DNA from: Litoreibacter roseus
Lineage (GTDB): Bacteria > Pseudomonadota > Alphaproteobacteria > Rhodobacterales > Rhodobacteraceae
Direction of reading: 5' to 3'
NCBI RefSeq assembly: GCF_009811795.1
Contig: NZ_BLJE01000001.1
Span: forward strand, 1,054,001-1,118,000
Length of the DNA stretch: 64,000 nucleotides
The notes below the pieces were generated by a model, which was not told the origin of the DNA, did no database searches, and saw only the letters and a program-made list of their open reading frames with translations. The translations under genes were made by a program, and so were the position numbers. This document shows positions 53,857 through 63,681 of the stretch, piece after piece; position 1 is the first letter of the stretch, and every line of letters starts with the position of its first letter.

Positions 53857-53920
53857 AAGGTCTCGATCCTAGTCATTGGGACGCCGCAGAATGAAGCGGA
53901 AAGGATCGAAGAGAAGACCT
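53857..53920 (+). ncRNA. Candidate structured mRNA leader before the DUF4167 gene
   Basis: Three nested pairings can form: AGGTCT (53858-53863) with AGACCT (53915-53920), CGATCC (53864-53869) with GGATCG (53903-53908), and CCGC (53884-53887) with GCGG (53896-53899). The first two are directly stacked on the 5' side and separated by 6 bases on the 3' side. The element ends 27 bases before the ATG at 53948. It could be a cis-regulatory RNA; no known riboswitch class is recognised. Confidence 0.35.
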
Positions 53921-53947
53921 CAAGTCAAAGGCTGGAACCAGTTACAC

Positions 53948-54613
53948 ATGAGATCATCGAAGTCACGGTCGCGGGGTAAGAACCGCAGCAATAACAACAA
54001 CCGTTCCATGGGCAACGTCATGAACCGCGTGTTCGACAGCTCTGGCCCGGAAGGCAAAGTGCGCGGGACACCGCAACAGATCATTGATAAATATCAAGGT
54101 CTTCATCGGGATGCGCAATTGTCCGGTGACCGTGTGGCGGCTGAGAACTTCGCCCAGCACGCAGAACACTACACGCGACTTCTCAGCGAAGCGCAGCGCG
54201 AGCAGGAGGCCCGGCGCGAAGCGCAGGAGGCCCAGCAACGCGAACGCCAGAAAGAGCGCGACGCGGCGCAAACCGACCAGTCGCCACAGCAAGGCGATGC
54301 ACCCTCCACCGAGGTCCAGCAGCCCGGTGAGGCGTCTGACGCATCGTCCGAACAGTCTCAACCACGTCGGCCCCAACGCGGCCGCCGCCGTGAGACCCAG
54401 CAGGAACCTGCGCAACCCGCGCCGGCGGGTGAAGGTGATCAGCCGGATGTGATCGATCTTGGCGCTGATGCCGATAGTGGCGACAGCGGTTTGGTCGAAA
54501 CTGTTGAGGCCGCCGCACCAGAAAAGAAGCCCCGCCGCGCCCGCAAACCGAAAGCGAAGCCGCAAGAAGCCGAAGCTTCAACAGATACACCAGAACAGCC
54601 TGCCGCCGAATAA
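53948..54613 (+). CDS. DUF4167 domain protein, basic, probably RNA-binding
   Basis: The 221-residue protein begins MRSSKSRSRGKNRSNNNNRS, followed by the DUF4167 core: VFDSSGPEGKVRGTPQQIID, then KYQGLHRDAQLSGDRVAAEN and FAQHAEHYTRLLSEAQREQE. The second half is low-complexity, first Gln/Glu/Arg-rich (coiled-coil-like), then Pro/Gln-rich, with a Lys/Arg patch (EKKPRRARKPKAKPQE). The family is nearly restricted to alphaproteobacteria and its function is unknown; the basic, Asn-rich head suggests RNA or ribosome contact. The frame is open upstream, but homology starts at 53948. The stop lies in a hairpin shared with rsmA. Confidence 0.87.
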   Translation: MRSSKSRSRGKNRSNNNNRSMGNVMNRVFDSSGPEGKVRGTPQQIIDKYQGLHRDAQLSGDRVAAENFAQHAEHYTRLLSEAQREQEARREAQEAQQRERQKERDAAQTDQSPQQGDAPSTEVQQPGEASDASSEQSQPRRPQRGRRRETQQEPAQPAPAGEGDQPDVIDLGADADSGDSGLVETVEAAAPEKKPRRARKPKAKPQEAEASTDTPEQPAAE

Positions 54614-54621
54614 TCGGCGGC
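54602..54621. terminator. Perfect hairpin containing the DUF4167 stop codon
   Basis: GCCGCCGA-ATAA-TCGGCGGC is an 8-bp perfect stem whose loop includes the stop TAA of the DUF4167 gene; its last base belongs to the rsmA stop codon on the other strand. It can form in both transcripts. No T-run follows, so it may work with translation termination or Rho. Confidence 0.55.
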
Positions 54622-55463
54622 TAGGCCTTGGCAAATGCGCGAGCCAGCGCACAAAATTGCTCAAGTCCGATCTGCTCTGCGCGCTCCGTCGGTGAGATAC
54701 CGGCGGACACTAATAGTGTTTCGATATCCGGATGCAGGCCTTTAAGTGAAGACCTCAGCATTTTTCGACGCTGATTGAATGCCGCTGCGACCACGCGGGA
54801 CAGGACAGCGGCGTCAGCTTCGAACCGCGGAGCCGGTAGGCGGGTCAGATGAACGACTGCTGATTTAACCTTGGGGGCAGGAACGAACGCCTCCGGCGGC
54901 AGGTCCATGACAATCCGGGCGTCGCAACGCCACTGGGCCAAGATGGCCAGGCGGCCGTAGGATTTCGATCCGGGGGGCGCCACGATCCGCTGCGCAACTT
55001 CACGCTGAAACATGAGGGTTAGGCTTTCCCACACCGGAGGCCAGATGTCAGGCGTCAGCCAGCGAACCAGAAGCTCCGTTCCGATGTTGTAAGGCAGGTT
55101 CGCCGCGATGCGGATGGGCGGCGTCAGATATGCCAGCGGATTGATCGCTAACGCGTCGTCGTTGATAACGTCAAGTCTGCCTGGATATGCGTCCGCTATC
55201 TCGGCCAAGGCGGGCAGACATCTCGCGTCCTTCTCCACCGCCAGCACTTTTCGGGCGCCTTCGGCCAGCAACCCGCGCGTCAAACCGCCGGGGCCTGGAC
55301 CGATCTCAAGCACATCGCAACCGCTCAGATCGCCGGCCTGTCGCGCGATTTTGGCCGTCAGGTTCAGATCCAGCAGAAAGTTCTGACCAAGCGCCTTCTT
55401 TGCACTCAACCCGTGGGTCGCAATGACCTCACGCAGCGGGGGAAGGGCATCTATCTGTGCCAC
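54621..55463 (-). CDS. rsmA: 16S rRNA dimethyladenosine transferase
   Basis: RsmA (KsgA) dimethylates A1518 and A1519 of 16S rRNA. The 280-residue protein has the RNA-binding [19 protein letters not shown], the SAM motif [19 protein letters not shown] and the catalytic [14 protein letters not shown], then the C-terminal [15 protein letters not shown]. The start appears to be GTG at 55463, 4 nt after the pdxA stop. The order surA-pdxA-rsmA is the same as in E. coli, where it is part of an envelope/stress operon. Confidence 0.97.
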   Translation of the reverse strand: MAQIDALPPLREVIATHGLSAKKALGQNFLLDLNLTAKIARQAGDLSGCDVLEIGPGPGGLTRGLLAEGARKVLAVEKDARCLPALAEIADAYPGRLDVINDDALAINPLAYLTPPIRIAANLPYNIGTELLVRWLTPDIWPPVWESLTLMFQREVAQRIVAPPGSKSYGRLAILAQWRCDARIVMDLPPEAFVPAPKVKSAVVHLTRLPAPRFEADAAVLSRVVAAAFNQRRKMLRSSLKGLHPDIETLLVSAGISPTERAEQIGLEQFCALARAFAKA

Positions 55464-55467
55464 TGGA

Positions 55468-56421
55468 TCACCCTCGCTTGCAGGCCATATCCCAAGCCAT
55501 TCGCAGTGCCGCGATCAGGCTGGTGGGATCGGCAATGCCGCGACCGGCGATGTCGAACGCTGTGCCATGATCCGGGGATGTCCGAATAAAGGGAAGTCCA
55601 AGGGTCACGTTCACGCCGCTCGCAAAATCAATGGTTTTGATCGGGACGAGCGCCTGATCGTGGTACATGCAAATCGCGGCATCGTAGCCCGCCCGTGCGG
55701 GGCCGTGAAACATCGTATCCGCAGGCAAGGGCCCACGGATGTCCATGTTTCGCGACAGCTCTTCGATGACGGGTGTGATAGTTTCAATCTCTTCACGCCC
55801 CATCACACCACCTTCGCCAGCATGGGGGTTGAGACCAGACACGGCCAGTCGAGGCGCTGGAATACTGAAATCCCGTTGAAGCGCCACGTGGGTGATCTGG
55901 ATTGTTCGGCGCAGCAAATCTTGTGTGAGCGCCCGCGGAACGTCCGCCAGCGCAATGTGGATCGTGGTCGGAACCACCCTCAGTTCGGGGCATGCCAGCA
56001 TCATCACCACCTGATCCACGTCGGCCAGCGCCGCGAGATATTCCGTGTGGCCGGGATAACCGAAGTCGGCACCGTCTTTCAGTGCCTTTTTGTGGATCGG
56101 TAATGTGCAAAGGGCGGAGGCTTCCCCGTTAAGTGTCAGTTCAACGCCACGCGCGATCACGTCGATCACACCTTGCGCGTTTGTCGGATCTGGCGCGCCG
56201 GGTTTTGCTGTGCCGGCAAACGGATGAGGCAAAACCGGCAGCGCATCTGATTGCGCGACCTCCGAGAGGGCATTTATCTGTGCAATCGGGCCGTCCATAT
56301 GCGCAGGGTCGGCGATCAGCGCGAATGGAACCTCGCCCTTCAACGCTTCAAACGCCTTTTGCGCAAGTTCCGGCCCGACGCCCGCCGGTTCACCACAACT
56401 GACGATAACGGGGGCTGTCAT
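55468..56421 (-). CDS. pdxA: 4-hydroxythreonine-4-phosphate dehydrogenase
   Basis: PdxA oxidises 4-phosphohydroxy-threonine in vitamin B6 (PLP) synthesis. The 317-residue protein has the nucleotide/substrate start [18 protein letters not shown], the metal histidines in [13 protein letters not shown] and [14 protein letters not shown], and [16 protein letters not shown]. Start ATG (56421) overlaps the surA stop by 4 nt. The PLP it helps make is the cofactor of Alr and HemA in this same window, though they are separate operons. Confidence 0.96.
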   Translation of the reverse strand: MTAPVIVSCGEPAGVGPELAQKAFEALKGEVPFALIADPAHMDGPIAQINALSEVAQSDALPVLPHPFAGTAKPGAPDPTNAQGVIDVIARGVELTLNGEASALCTLPIHKKALKDGADFGYPGHTEYLAALADVDQVVMMLACPELRVVPTTIHIALADVPRALTQDLLRRTIQITHVALQRDFSIPAPRLAVSGLNPHAGEGGVMGREEIETITPVIEELSRNMDIRGPLPADTMFHGPARAGYDAAICMYHDQALVPIKTIDFASGVNVTLGLPFIRTSPDHGTAFDIAGRGIADPTSLIAALRMAWDMACKRG

Positions 56422-57713
56422 CCCTCGACGATGATCGCGTCTGCGCGCAGTTCTTCGAGATAGCTGTCCGCGAAAGAGGTCAAACGACGTTGGAAAATCT
56501 GTTCGCGGGTTTGCGCACGCAGATCAATGGCCTCGCCATCCTCGTTTACAGGGACATCCACCGTCCGGGCGCAAAGCTTCAGATAGAGACGAAATGCACC
56601 GTTTTGCCGGGTCAGCGCGGCGGAGCTTTCATCAGGATCAAGACGCGCGAGTTCCAGTGCGATGTCCGCAGGCACCTCTGACGCGGGCAAGACATCCCGG
56701 GTAAACTGGCCGTCTGCCATCGATTGAGCAGGTTCGTAGAGGTCGTCGCATGTGTCGTAGAGTGCATCGTACCGCCCGGCCTGGGACAGATCGGTGCCAC
56801 CAGCGGTTGGGATCAGGATACTGACATACTCCAACGCGAGGGTTTCAGATGGTGTGCCGTCCGTTTCCTCAAGGTCGCGGAGTTGGAAAATCGCAATGCC
56901 GGGACCAAGATTGACCGGTTCTGTCACTTCACCGGGGGCAAGTGTCAGAACCTGACCTCTGAGGGCAGGGGGCAGGCGTCCGATGGGCAACCAATCCAGT
57001 CGGCCCCCACGCGCGCGGGTCGGGGTGGCAGAGTATTCGCGCGCGGCGGCCGAAAATGCCGCTTCGCTTTCGATGGTCTCAGACAGGCGTTGAACAAGTG
57101 CGCGCGCCTCGTCCTCTCGCCCTTCGCGGATGGGAACAATGATTTCCGACAGCAGAACACGCACACCGCCACGGCTTTGGGTGGAGAGTGACAGCGCACG
57201 ATCAAGTTCCGCATCGCTTACAGCGACCCGCGGACCGAACCGCCCGCGGACAAGCTGACGCCATGCGATGCCGGACGACACAAAATCGCGAAACGTTTCT
57301 TCCGGGACGCCGCGATTGGCAAGCTCGCTGATGAATTGGTTCGCTGACAGATTTGCGCGGCCCGCAAACTCTTCCATACCGGCGCGGATCTGCTCTGGGG
57401 TTGCCGTGATCCCGGCGGCGCGCGTCGCGCTTTCCCGCAGGCGATCTTCGATAAGTTGCTCTCGGGCCAACTCGGTCAGATCGCCCGGTGCGCGCAACAG
57501 GGTCAACAACGCGCGCCGCTGATCCACCTCATAGTTTGTGATCGACAGACCATTCACAGATACGGCCGTGGCGAAGGGGCTTTCCTGTCCAGCGGCACCC
57601 TGGCCAATGCAGGCAGCAGCAAAGGCAAGGCTCAGCATCAGTGCGAGGCTTGAAAGGCGATTGAAGACGGGGCGAGACGCGTGGCTGTATGTCATGGAGG
57701 GCCTGAAGCTCAT
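56418..57713 (-). CDS. surA: SurA-type periplasmic chaperone/peptidyl-prolyl isomerase
   Basis: SurA escorts outer membrane beta-barrel proteins, above all LptD, through the periplasm. The 431-residue protein has an export signal (LSSLALMLSLAFAAACIG), the N-terminal SurA domain (AVSVNGLSITNYEVDQRRAL, LIEDRLRESATRAAGIT) and one parvulin domain (VRVLLSEIIVPIREGREDEA, GRLDWLPIGRLPPALRGQVL). E. coli SurA has two parvulin domains. I chose the ATG at 57713, 8 nt after the lptD stop, with GGAT upstream; the ATG at 57695 is also possible. It is next to its main client gene, lptD. Confidence 0.92.
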   Translation of the reverse strand: MSFRPSMTYSHASRPVFNRLSSLALMLSLAFAAACIGQGAAGQESPFATAVSVNGLSITNYEVDQRRALLTLLRAPGDLTELAREQLIEDRLRESATRAAGITATPEQIRAGMEEFAGRANLSANQFISELANRGVPEETFRDFVSSGIAWRQLVRGRFGPRVAVSDAELDRALSLSTQSRGGVRVLLSEIIVPIREGREDEARALVQRLSETIESEAAFSAAAREYSATPTRARGGRLDWLPIGRLPPALRGQVLTLAPGEVTEPVNLGPGIAIFQLRDLEETDGTPSETLALEYVSILIPTAGGTDLSQAGRYDALYDTCDDLYEPAQSMADGQFTRDVLPASEVPADIALELARLDPDESSAALTRQNGAFRLYLKLCARTVDVPVNEDGEAIDLRAQTREQIFQRRLTSFADSYLEELRADAIIVEG

Positions 57714-57721
57714 TTTGTTTG

Positions 57722-59866
57722 TTATCCGCGGCATTGACGCGTGAAGCTCTTCTTGCTTGCTGAATTCGGTCCGAAGCCCGCGAGTTGAACGGACAGGCTG
57801 AAATCAGTCGTTGCCGTTACAATATCCGAAGAGGTGAAGCGGCGCGAGACCGAAAGATTAAGTGCGGTGCATTCGTTTTCAAATCGCAGTCCAAGGCCTG
57901 CCCGGGTGGCCTGACCCTGAACGAAATCATGCCGCACGCTGCTCAGGAACGTCCAGTAGGGCGTGATGTTGTATCCGCCGCTCAAGGCAATTTCTGAGGT
58001 ATCACTTGGACGACCTTCCTGCTCGTCCGCTTCAAGATATGCATAGGTGGAAGACAGGTTGAAGTCTTCGGTATTCCAGCTGAACCGCATTTCATTTCGG
58101 GAAAACGTCATGCCGTCGTCAAACACGGCGCGGTTTATAAGGTTCAATTGCGTGCCAATCTTAAGCTGGGCTGCGACCAACCAGTCGCTACCACGCCCGT
58201 CCAGACCAGTAGAGGACCGGAACTGTTCCCGTCCTTCATCCCGTAGAATACGACCCACCGTTAGTCCAAGGGACCAACCGTCAGGATCATCACGTGTGTA
58301 GGTTACCCCCAAGTTCAAACGCGCCCCTTGCTCCTGCGCATCGGCACCCGGAAAACGGTTGAAGCGAAATAAGTTCGCTTCGTCAAATTCCACCAAAAGG
58401 CTGTCATCATTGGCGACATCCCGGTCGCCGTCGTCTGACCATGCAAGCTGAACGATGGGTTCCAGAAGATGGGTGGCGAAGCGGCCTTGTTTCAGCATGG
58501 GCCAGCGCACCTCAAGCGCGGTGTAGGGTGTGACCTCTACGGTATCGCCAAAACCGACACGGTTTTCCTGCCGGATCTCATAGACGTCTGTCCGCAGTTC
58601 TGTCTGGCCAGCGACGATCATGCCATTGCTGAGTTGCCAGTTGCGCCGCCAGTCCGCGATGGCGGAAACGCGCATCACGTCCCGCGCAAACCCGCTGAAT
58701 GTCAGGTCTTCGTCGGACCTGCGGTAAGAGCCACTTGCTTCCAATTCGACAGATGCAATGCCGCCGATGCCCATCGGCTTGAAGCGGCGTGTGATGCTGG
58801 TGTCGCCCAGAACCGTCGGGATTTCGGAGCTGTCCTCGTCTTCCCGCAAGGACTTGTAGTAAACCAGTTCGGCGGTGATCAGCTCTTTACGCGTGGCGCG
58901 CTCGACGCTGACGGCGCTGTCGAGCCGGTCTTTGTCAGAGAAACCGTAGACCAAAAGATAAGCAGGGTCCGATGTCAGCTCTAAATCGAACTTCCCGCGA
59001 AATCCGCGTGGTGCGGCGAACGTGCCATCCGCAAAGAGATAGCTGCGCACACCGTCTTCCAAGTCATCGCGGGTCACGGCTCCCCGGGCTTCGACCTCCG
59101 CGTACCGGAATTTACGCCGGTACCGGCCATCCAGCGTGTAGGAGCCTTTTGTGGTGACCCAAGGTGCAATCGTCAGGTCTGCGTGATCGCCCAACGTGAA
59201 GAAGTAGGGAGTACGGACGCCGACACCGATATCGCCATTTGACCGAATCTGTGGTGTTAGAAATCCATTCGCGCGCCGGATGGATGGATCAGGCAGACGC
59301 AGATAGGGCGTGTACAGCACTGGCACACCCAATACCCGCAGGCTGGCATCGTTGAAATAGATCTGCCGCGTCTCACTGTCGTATATAATCCGGCGGGATC
59401 TGATTTCCCAAAGAGGCACAGGGTCCTCATCGCAGATGTGGCAACTTGATGCGACGGTCTTGTAGAACTGTGTGAACCGGCCGTCGGTTAGGGCAATTTC
59501 ATTTGCTGCGACCTGCAGCTGTTCCGAGAACACGAGACGCGCGCTCTTCAAGACACCGGCCTGCAGATCGCCCGACAAGCCCGCCTCATCCGCGACAATG
59601 ACAGTGCCGTCAGTGTCGACAAGATAGAGCGGTCCCTCAATCGTCAGCTGATCAGTGACCCCGTTATAGCTTATGGCCTGCGCCCGCAAACGCACGCCAT
59701 CGTTGAGCACTTCGACATTTCCAGCGGCCCGCAAAACCTGCGTTTCGCTCGAAAATGTCACTTCGTCGGCCACAAGGGTGGCTGTCTTCACCTCGACCGT
59801 TTGTCTTTGGGCGACCGCCGCGCCTGACCAAAGCACACACGCCAAAATGCAGAGAATTCGCCGCAT
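57722..59866 (-). CDS. lptD: LPS assembly protein LptD
   Basis: LptD is the outer membrane barrel that inserts LPS into the surface with LptE. The 714-residue protein has a signal peptide (MRRILCILACVLWSGAAVA), the OstA/jellyroll N-domain (VEVKTATLVADEVTFSSETQ, LSGDLQAGVLKSARLVF) and the LptD barrel (GVRTPYFFTLGDHADLTIAP, TKGSYTLDGRYRRKF). Cysteines in SSCHICDED and near the C-terminus (NECTAL, TRQCRG) could form the inter-domain disulfides LptD needs. It shares 1 nt with lptG upstream and is followed by surA. Confidence 0.97.
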   Translation of the reverse strand: MRRILCILACVLWSGAAVAQRQTVEVKTATLVADEVTFSSETQVLRAAGNVEVLNDGVRLRAQAISYNGVTDQLTIEGPLYLVDTDGTVIVADEAGLSGDLQAGVLKSARLVFSEQLQVAANEIALTDGRFTQFYKTVASSCHICDEDPVPLWEIRSRRIIYDSETRQIYFNDASLRVLGVPVLYTPYLRLPDPSIRRANGFLTPQIRSNGDIGVGVRTPYFFTLGDHADLTIAPWVTTKGSYTLDGRYRRKFRYAEVEARGAVTRDDLEDGVRSYLFADGTFAAPRGFRGKFDLELTSDPAYLLVYGFSDKDRLDSAVSVERATRKELITAELVYYKSLREDEDSSEIPTVLGDTSITRRFKPMGIGGIASVELEASGSYRRSDEDLTFSGFARDVMRVSAIADWRRNWQLSNGMIVAGQTELRTDVYEIRQENRVGFGDTVEVTPYTALEVRWPMLKQGRFATHLLEPIVQLAWSDDGDRDVANDDSLLVEFDEANLFRFNRFPGADAQEQGARLNLGVTYTRDDPDGWSLGLTVGRILRDEGREQFRSSTGLDGRGSDWLVAAQLKIGTQLNLINRAVFDDGMTFSRNEMRFSWNTEDFNLSSTYAYLEADEQEGRPSDTSEIALSGGYNITPYWTFLSSVRHDFVQGQATRAGLGLRFENECTALNLSVSRRFTSSDIVTATTDFSLSVQLAGFGPNSASKKSFTRQCRG

Positions 59867-60960
59867 CAGCCATCCTCCGTATGGAGGAGGAGACCCACAG
59901 ACATGAAGATCCCCGCGAGAGGCGGTGCCCAGGCTGCGACAATCACGGGGATCTGACCGTTTTCACCTAGAACCTGCGCAAAATTCCGCAAAAAGTAGAT
60001 CGAGAACCCCATCAAAACCGCAAACAACACCATCAATCCCGTCTTTCCGAACCGGGTATGACGCATTGTGAACACCGCGCCAATCAAAACCATTGCGGCA
60101 AAGAGCACCGGATTTGCCAATTCCATTTGTAACCACACGCGGTGCTGCAGGGCCGAGAAGCCGGCTCGGTCAAGCTGACGGATAAACCGCGGCAGTTCCC
60201 ACACCGGTATCGCGCTTGGAGTGCCAAAACTGTCGCGAATTTGGTCTTGGGTCAGATCAGATGGAATGCGCAGTCTCTCGTGTTGGACTGAGCCGCTTTC
60301 AGGATTGATCGGCGCATTGAAGGTCCAGCGCTTTGCCTGTGACAACTGCCACGCCCCGGGGTTCAGAACGGCCTCTTGCGCCTCTATTCGGTACTGTGCG
60401 GCGCCTTCATTGTCGAAGCCGTAAAATGTGACATCAAAGAATTTGGTTCCATCCAGATTGGCGCCACCCGCGCGGATCACGATCTGTCCCGCAAAACTGG
60501 CCTGGCGTAGCCATAGCCCCTGATCCGAGACGGAACTGACACTGCCCTCGCCGGAATAACGCGTGGCGACAACTTCGAACTGTTTGCCGGTTGCAGCAAC
60601 GATTGGGTTCAAGACGGCAATTCCGAAAACGCCGAAAAGCGCCGCGGTCAGGATTGGACCGAAGAGCGACCTAAACGCCGACCGACCCGATGCCCGTGTC
60701 ACGACCATCTCGGACGTGCGCGCAAGGCCCAAAAACAGGGAGATCGTAGCGAGCACGATCAGAAGCGGCAGCATTCGATAGAGTGTGCCGGGAGAATTTA
60801 AAAGCGCGAGTTGCGCCGCCTCCAACAGTCCAACGGCGTCACTGTCAAAGCGGCGCAACTGCTCGACCATATCGATCAGCACGACGATGCCAAAAAACAC
60901 GCTGAACACGATGAGAAAGGACGATGTGAACCGGCGGGCGAAATAGAGATCAAGCTTCAT
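59866..60960 (-). CDS. lptG: LPS export permease LptG
   Basis: LptG and LptF form the inner membrane channel of the LPS extractor driven by LptB. The 364-residue protein has six membrane helices in two groups of three around a periplasmic jellyroll domain: MKLDLYFARRFTSSFLIVFS at the start, [17 protein letters not shown] as the coupling helix, and PVLFAAMVLIGAVFTMRHTR near the end. The ATG at 60960 overlaps the lptF stop by 4 nt; a longer frame upstream lies within lptF. lptB is not in the window. Confidence 0.96.
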   Translation of the reverse strand: MKLDLYFARRFTSSFLIVFSVFFGIVVLIDMVEQLRRFDSDAVGLLEAAQLALLNSPGTLYRMLPLLIVLATISLFLGLARTSEMVVTRASGRSAFRSLFGPILTAALFGVFGIAVLNPIVAATGKQFEVVATRYSGEGSVSSVSDQGLWLRQASFAGQIVIRAGGANLDGTKFFDVTFYGFDNEGAAQYRIEAQEAVLNPGAWQLSQAKRWTFNAPINPESGSVQHERLRIPSDLTQDQIRDSFGTPSAIPVWELPRFIRQLDRAGFSALQHRVWLQMELANPVLFAAMVLIGAVFTMRHTRFGKTGLMVLFAVLMGFSIYFLRNFAQVLGENGQIPVIVAAWAPPLAGIFMSVGLLLHTEDG

Positions 60961-62078
60961 GCCATCTGCGCCTCGGCTTTTCGGTGCCGCACCCGGCCCG
61001 AAAACCACATCAACGTTACAGCAACGAGGAACCCGAAAAGTGGCGCCATGTATGCCAGCCAGAACAAACCGATGTCGTCTCGTGCGATATCTTCGGATGT
61101 GTTCGCAATGATCTGGGTGAAAATAACCAATACGACAGCTGCAATCACTTGTCGCCAAACACCAAATCGCGAAAAACCACCCACCAGAAGCGTGGAAAAC
61201 CCGATCAGGGGAACCGCAATGGATAGTAGAGATTTTGCGAACCTATCGTGGGCCTCATAGCGGAAGGTTGCGCGGTCTCCGCGTGTACCTGACAGGTCTG
61301 CTTCGGTTGGGTTCAGAAGCACGGCTGTCGGCAATTCCCGCACATCGCGGCGCTTGCTGCCGCCGCCCGACACCAGCCCCGCAATGTCATAGGTGAAATC
61401 CGTAAAGGCAACGGTGGAAAGTCGCCCGACCTCGGGTTGGAATGTCTGCGCAAGACCGTCAAACATCACTAGGCGGGGGCCGCCATCGCTGCGCACGATA
61501 AGTGCCCGTTTTGCGGTATAGGTCGTGACCGCCTCCGGCACGCGGCTGTCTTCCAGAAACAGCTCTTCGAGTTCGCCCCGTTCCGTGATGTTTTGAATGT
61601 AGAGAGCCACGTCATCGCTCGGATGCATGAAGCGGCCTTCTTTCAAAAAGCGTGCAGTGACGTCGCGGCTGACTTCCTCGCTGCGGCCTGCAAGCTCGGT
61701 TCGGGCAGCTGGCACGAGGATATGCCCCAAGACGGCGACAAGAACCGCGACAACCAGACCGAAGTAAAGCACCGGCCGGGCGATGCGGAACGCACTGGCG
61801 CCAGATGTCTGGAGCACAACCAGCTCGCTTTCTGACGCCAATCGGTTGGTCACGTAAAGCGCCGCGACGAATCCTGAGATCGGTAAAACCACAAGAATTA
61901 CATAGGGCAACGTGAGCAGCGTGAATTCCAAGAAAACGAAGGCGGATTGCCCATCGCTGATTAGGTCGTCGAACAGGCTGAGAGCCCGGTTGACCCAGTA
62001 AACCGACACCAGGATGAGGGAGAAAAATCCGAACAGGACCAAAAGCTGCGACAGCATATATCTGTCGAATCGTGCCAC
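60957..62078 (-). CDS. lptF: LPS export permease LptF
   Basis: LptF is the partner of LptG in the LPS transporter. The 373-residue protein starts with GTG (MARFDRYMLSQLLVLFGFFS) after AAGGGGGA and has the same two triplets of membrane helices with the coupling helix VLQTSGASAFRIARPVLYFG, the jellyroll domain, and the final MAPLFGFLVAVTLMWFSGRV. It is the first gene of the minus-strand run lptF-lptG-lptD-surA-pdxA-rsmA. The promoter must lie in the 127-base divergent gap to pepA. Confidence 0.95.
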   Translation of the reverse strand: MARFDRYMLSQLLVLFGFFSLILVSVYWVNRALSLFDDLISDGQSAFVFLEFTLLTLPYVILVVLPISGFVAALYVTNRLASESELVVLQTSGASAFRIARPVLYFGLVVAVLVAVLGHILVPAARTELAGRSEEVSRDVTARFLKEGRFMHPSDDVALYIQNITERGELEELFLEDSRVPEAVTTYTAKRALIVRSDGGPRLVMFDGLAQTFQPEVGRLSTVAFTDFTYDIAGLVSGGGSKRRDVRELPTAVLLNPTEADLSGTRGDRATFRYEAHDRFAKSLLSIAVPLIGFSTLLVGGFSRFGVWRQVIAAVVLVIFTQIIANTSEDIARDDIGLFWLAYMAPLFGFLVAVTLMWFSGRVRHRKAEAQMA

Positions 62079-62205
62079 ATGTCCCCCTTCGTTCTCTTTT
62101 TCGCGCCGAAGCTAGCGCAAGCGGTCCGCTGGGAACAGGGGGTTCTGGTCATCGGCGCAGCCCCGCGCTAGCAAGGGGCAACGCGCATCATGGAAAGGCT
62201 CTTGG

Positions 62206-63681
62206 ATGACTACCCCCACCGCACTTCGTTTCATCGAAACCGATATTGAACAGATCAAGGATGCCCCCGGTGTCGTTGCGATTTTTGTGCCAGAAGGTGG
62301 CAGTCTCGATGTCACCGGGCGCAGGGTGAACCGCCTTCTGCGGGGGGCCGTTGCCCGCCTGTGCGAGGACGAGGCCTTTGAAAAGCTGGAGGTTGGTCAA
62401 AGTGTTTCGTTGGCGTGGCCCGTGAACATGGCCGCCGAGAAGGTGGTGGTGGTCAAACTGGCACGCCGTCCCACGGTAGAACAGGCCCGGAAAGCGGGCG
62501 CGACATTGGCCAAGACCAAGGGCGGCAAACCCATGATGGTGCTGTGTGGCAACCTGCGTCGCGCGTCCGATGTGGCCTTGGGGTTGGCGTTGCGCGAATA
62601 TGATTTCAAGGATCACAAGACCGGAACCAACACAGACCGGGAAGAGGCTGTGTTCATGGTCAATGAGCCTGCCGCGGAAGAGGACGCGGTCGACGCCGTT
62701 CGCGCTGTTACCGAAGGGGTCTTCTTCACACGGGATCTGACAAATGAGCCTGCGAACATTCTGACCACGACCGAGTTTGCCAATCGCTTGAAAGAAATGG
62801 AAAGCCTCGGGCTGATCGTCGAAGTTCTCGAAGAGAAGGAACTTGAAAAACTTGGGATGCGCACCCTGCTGAGTGTGGGCCAAGGGTCAGACAGCCCAAC
62901 CAAGGTTGTCGTCATGCGGTGGGAAGGTGGCAAAAAAGATGCCCAGCCCTTCGCGCTTGTCGGCAAAGGCGTTGTGTTCGACACCGGTGGTATTAGCCTG
63001 AAGCCCGCTGCTGGCATGGAGGATATGACCATGGATATGGGCGGGGCTGGCGTGGTCTCTGGCGTCATGAAAACCCTCGCCATGCGCAAATCGAAGGCCA
63101 ATGTCGTCGGGCTTGTTGGCTTGGTGGAGAACATGCCGTCGGGCAATGCGACCCGGCCCGGCGATGTCGTTACCTCAATGAAGGGCGATACGGTCGAGAT
63201 CATCAACACGGATGCGGAAGGTCGGCTCGTTCTGGCTGACGTCCTCTGGTACACGCAGGAGCGGTTTGATCCGATTGGCTGCATAAACCTCGCGACACTC
63301 ACGGGCGCTATTATCATTGGTTTGGGTCACGAGAACGCGGGTGTTTTCTCGAACAATGACGCGCTTGCGAATTCTTTCCTGAAAGCTGCTGATGCCGAGG
63401 AAGAGGGCGCTTGGCGGATGCCCATGGGCAAGGCTTACGATGATCAGCTCAAGTCCCGCATCGCGGATATGAAGAATGTCGGGGGCAGGCCTGCGGGGTC
63501 GATCACCGCGGCGCAATTCCTGCAGCGCTTTATCAAGCCTGAGACGCCTTGGTGCCACCTTGATATTGCCGGTGTTGCTTCAGTGAAGTCAGAAACCGCC
63601 TTTGCCCCCAAGGGTGCGACCGGGTGGGGCGTTCGGGCGCTCAACCGGTTGATTGCGGATAATTTCGAAACGGATGAGTGA
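62206..63681 (+). CDS. pepA: Leucyl aminopeptidase (M17)
   Basis: PepA is a hexameric two-zinc or two-manganese aminopeptidase. The 491-residue protein has the M17 catalytic motifs VGKGVVFDTGGISLKPAAGM, LVGLVENMPSGNATRPGDVV and the signature NTDAEGRLVLADVLWYTQE. In some bacteria PepA also binds DNA. It is divergent from lptF, and its stop overlaps the holC start by 8 nt. The pairing pepA-holC near lptFG is common in proteobacteria. Confidence 0.97.
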   Translation: MTTPTALRFIETDIEQIKDAPGVVAIFVPEGGSLDVTGRRVNRLLRGAVARLCEDEAFEKLEVGQSVSLAWPVNMAAEKVVVVKLARRPTVEQARKAGATLAKTKGGKPMMVLCGNLRRASDVALGLALREYDFKDHKTGTNTDREEAVFMVNEPAAEEDAVDAVRAVTEGVFFTRDLTNEPANILTTTEFANRLKEMESLGLIVEVLEEKELEKLGMRTLLSVGQGSDSPTKVVVMRWEGGKKDAQPFALVGKGVVFDTGGISLKPAAGMEDMTMDMGGAGVVSGVMKTLAMRKSKANVVGLVGLVENMPSGNATRPGDVVTSMKGDTVEIINTDAEGRLVLADVLWYTQERFDPIGCINLATLTGAIIIGLGHENAGVFSNNDALANSFLKAADAEEEGAWRMPMGKAYDDQLKSRIADMKNVGGRPAGSITAAQFLQRFIKPETPWCHLDIAGVASVKSETAFAPKGATGWGVRALNRLIADNFETDE

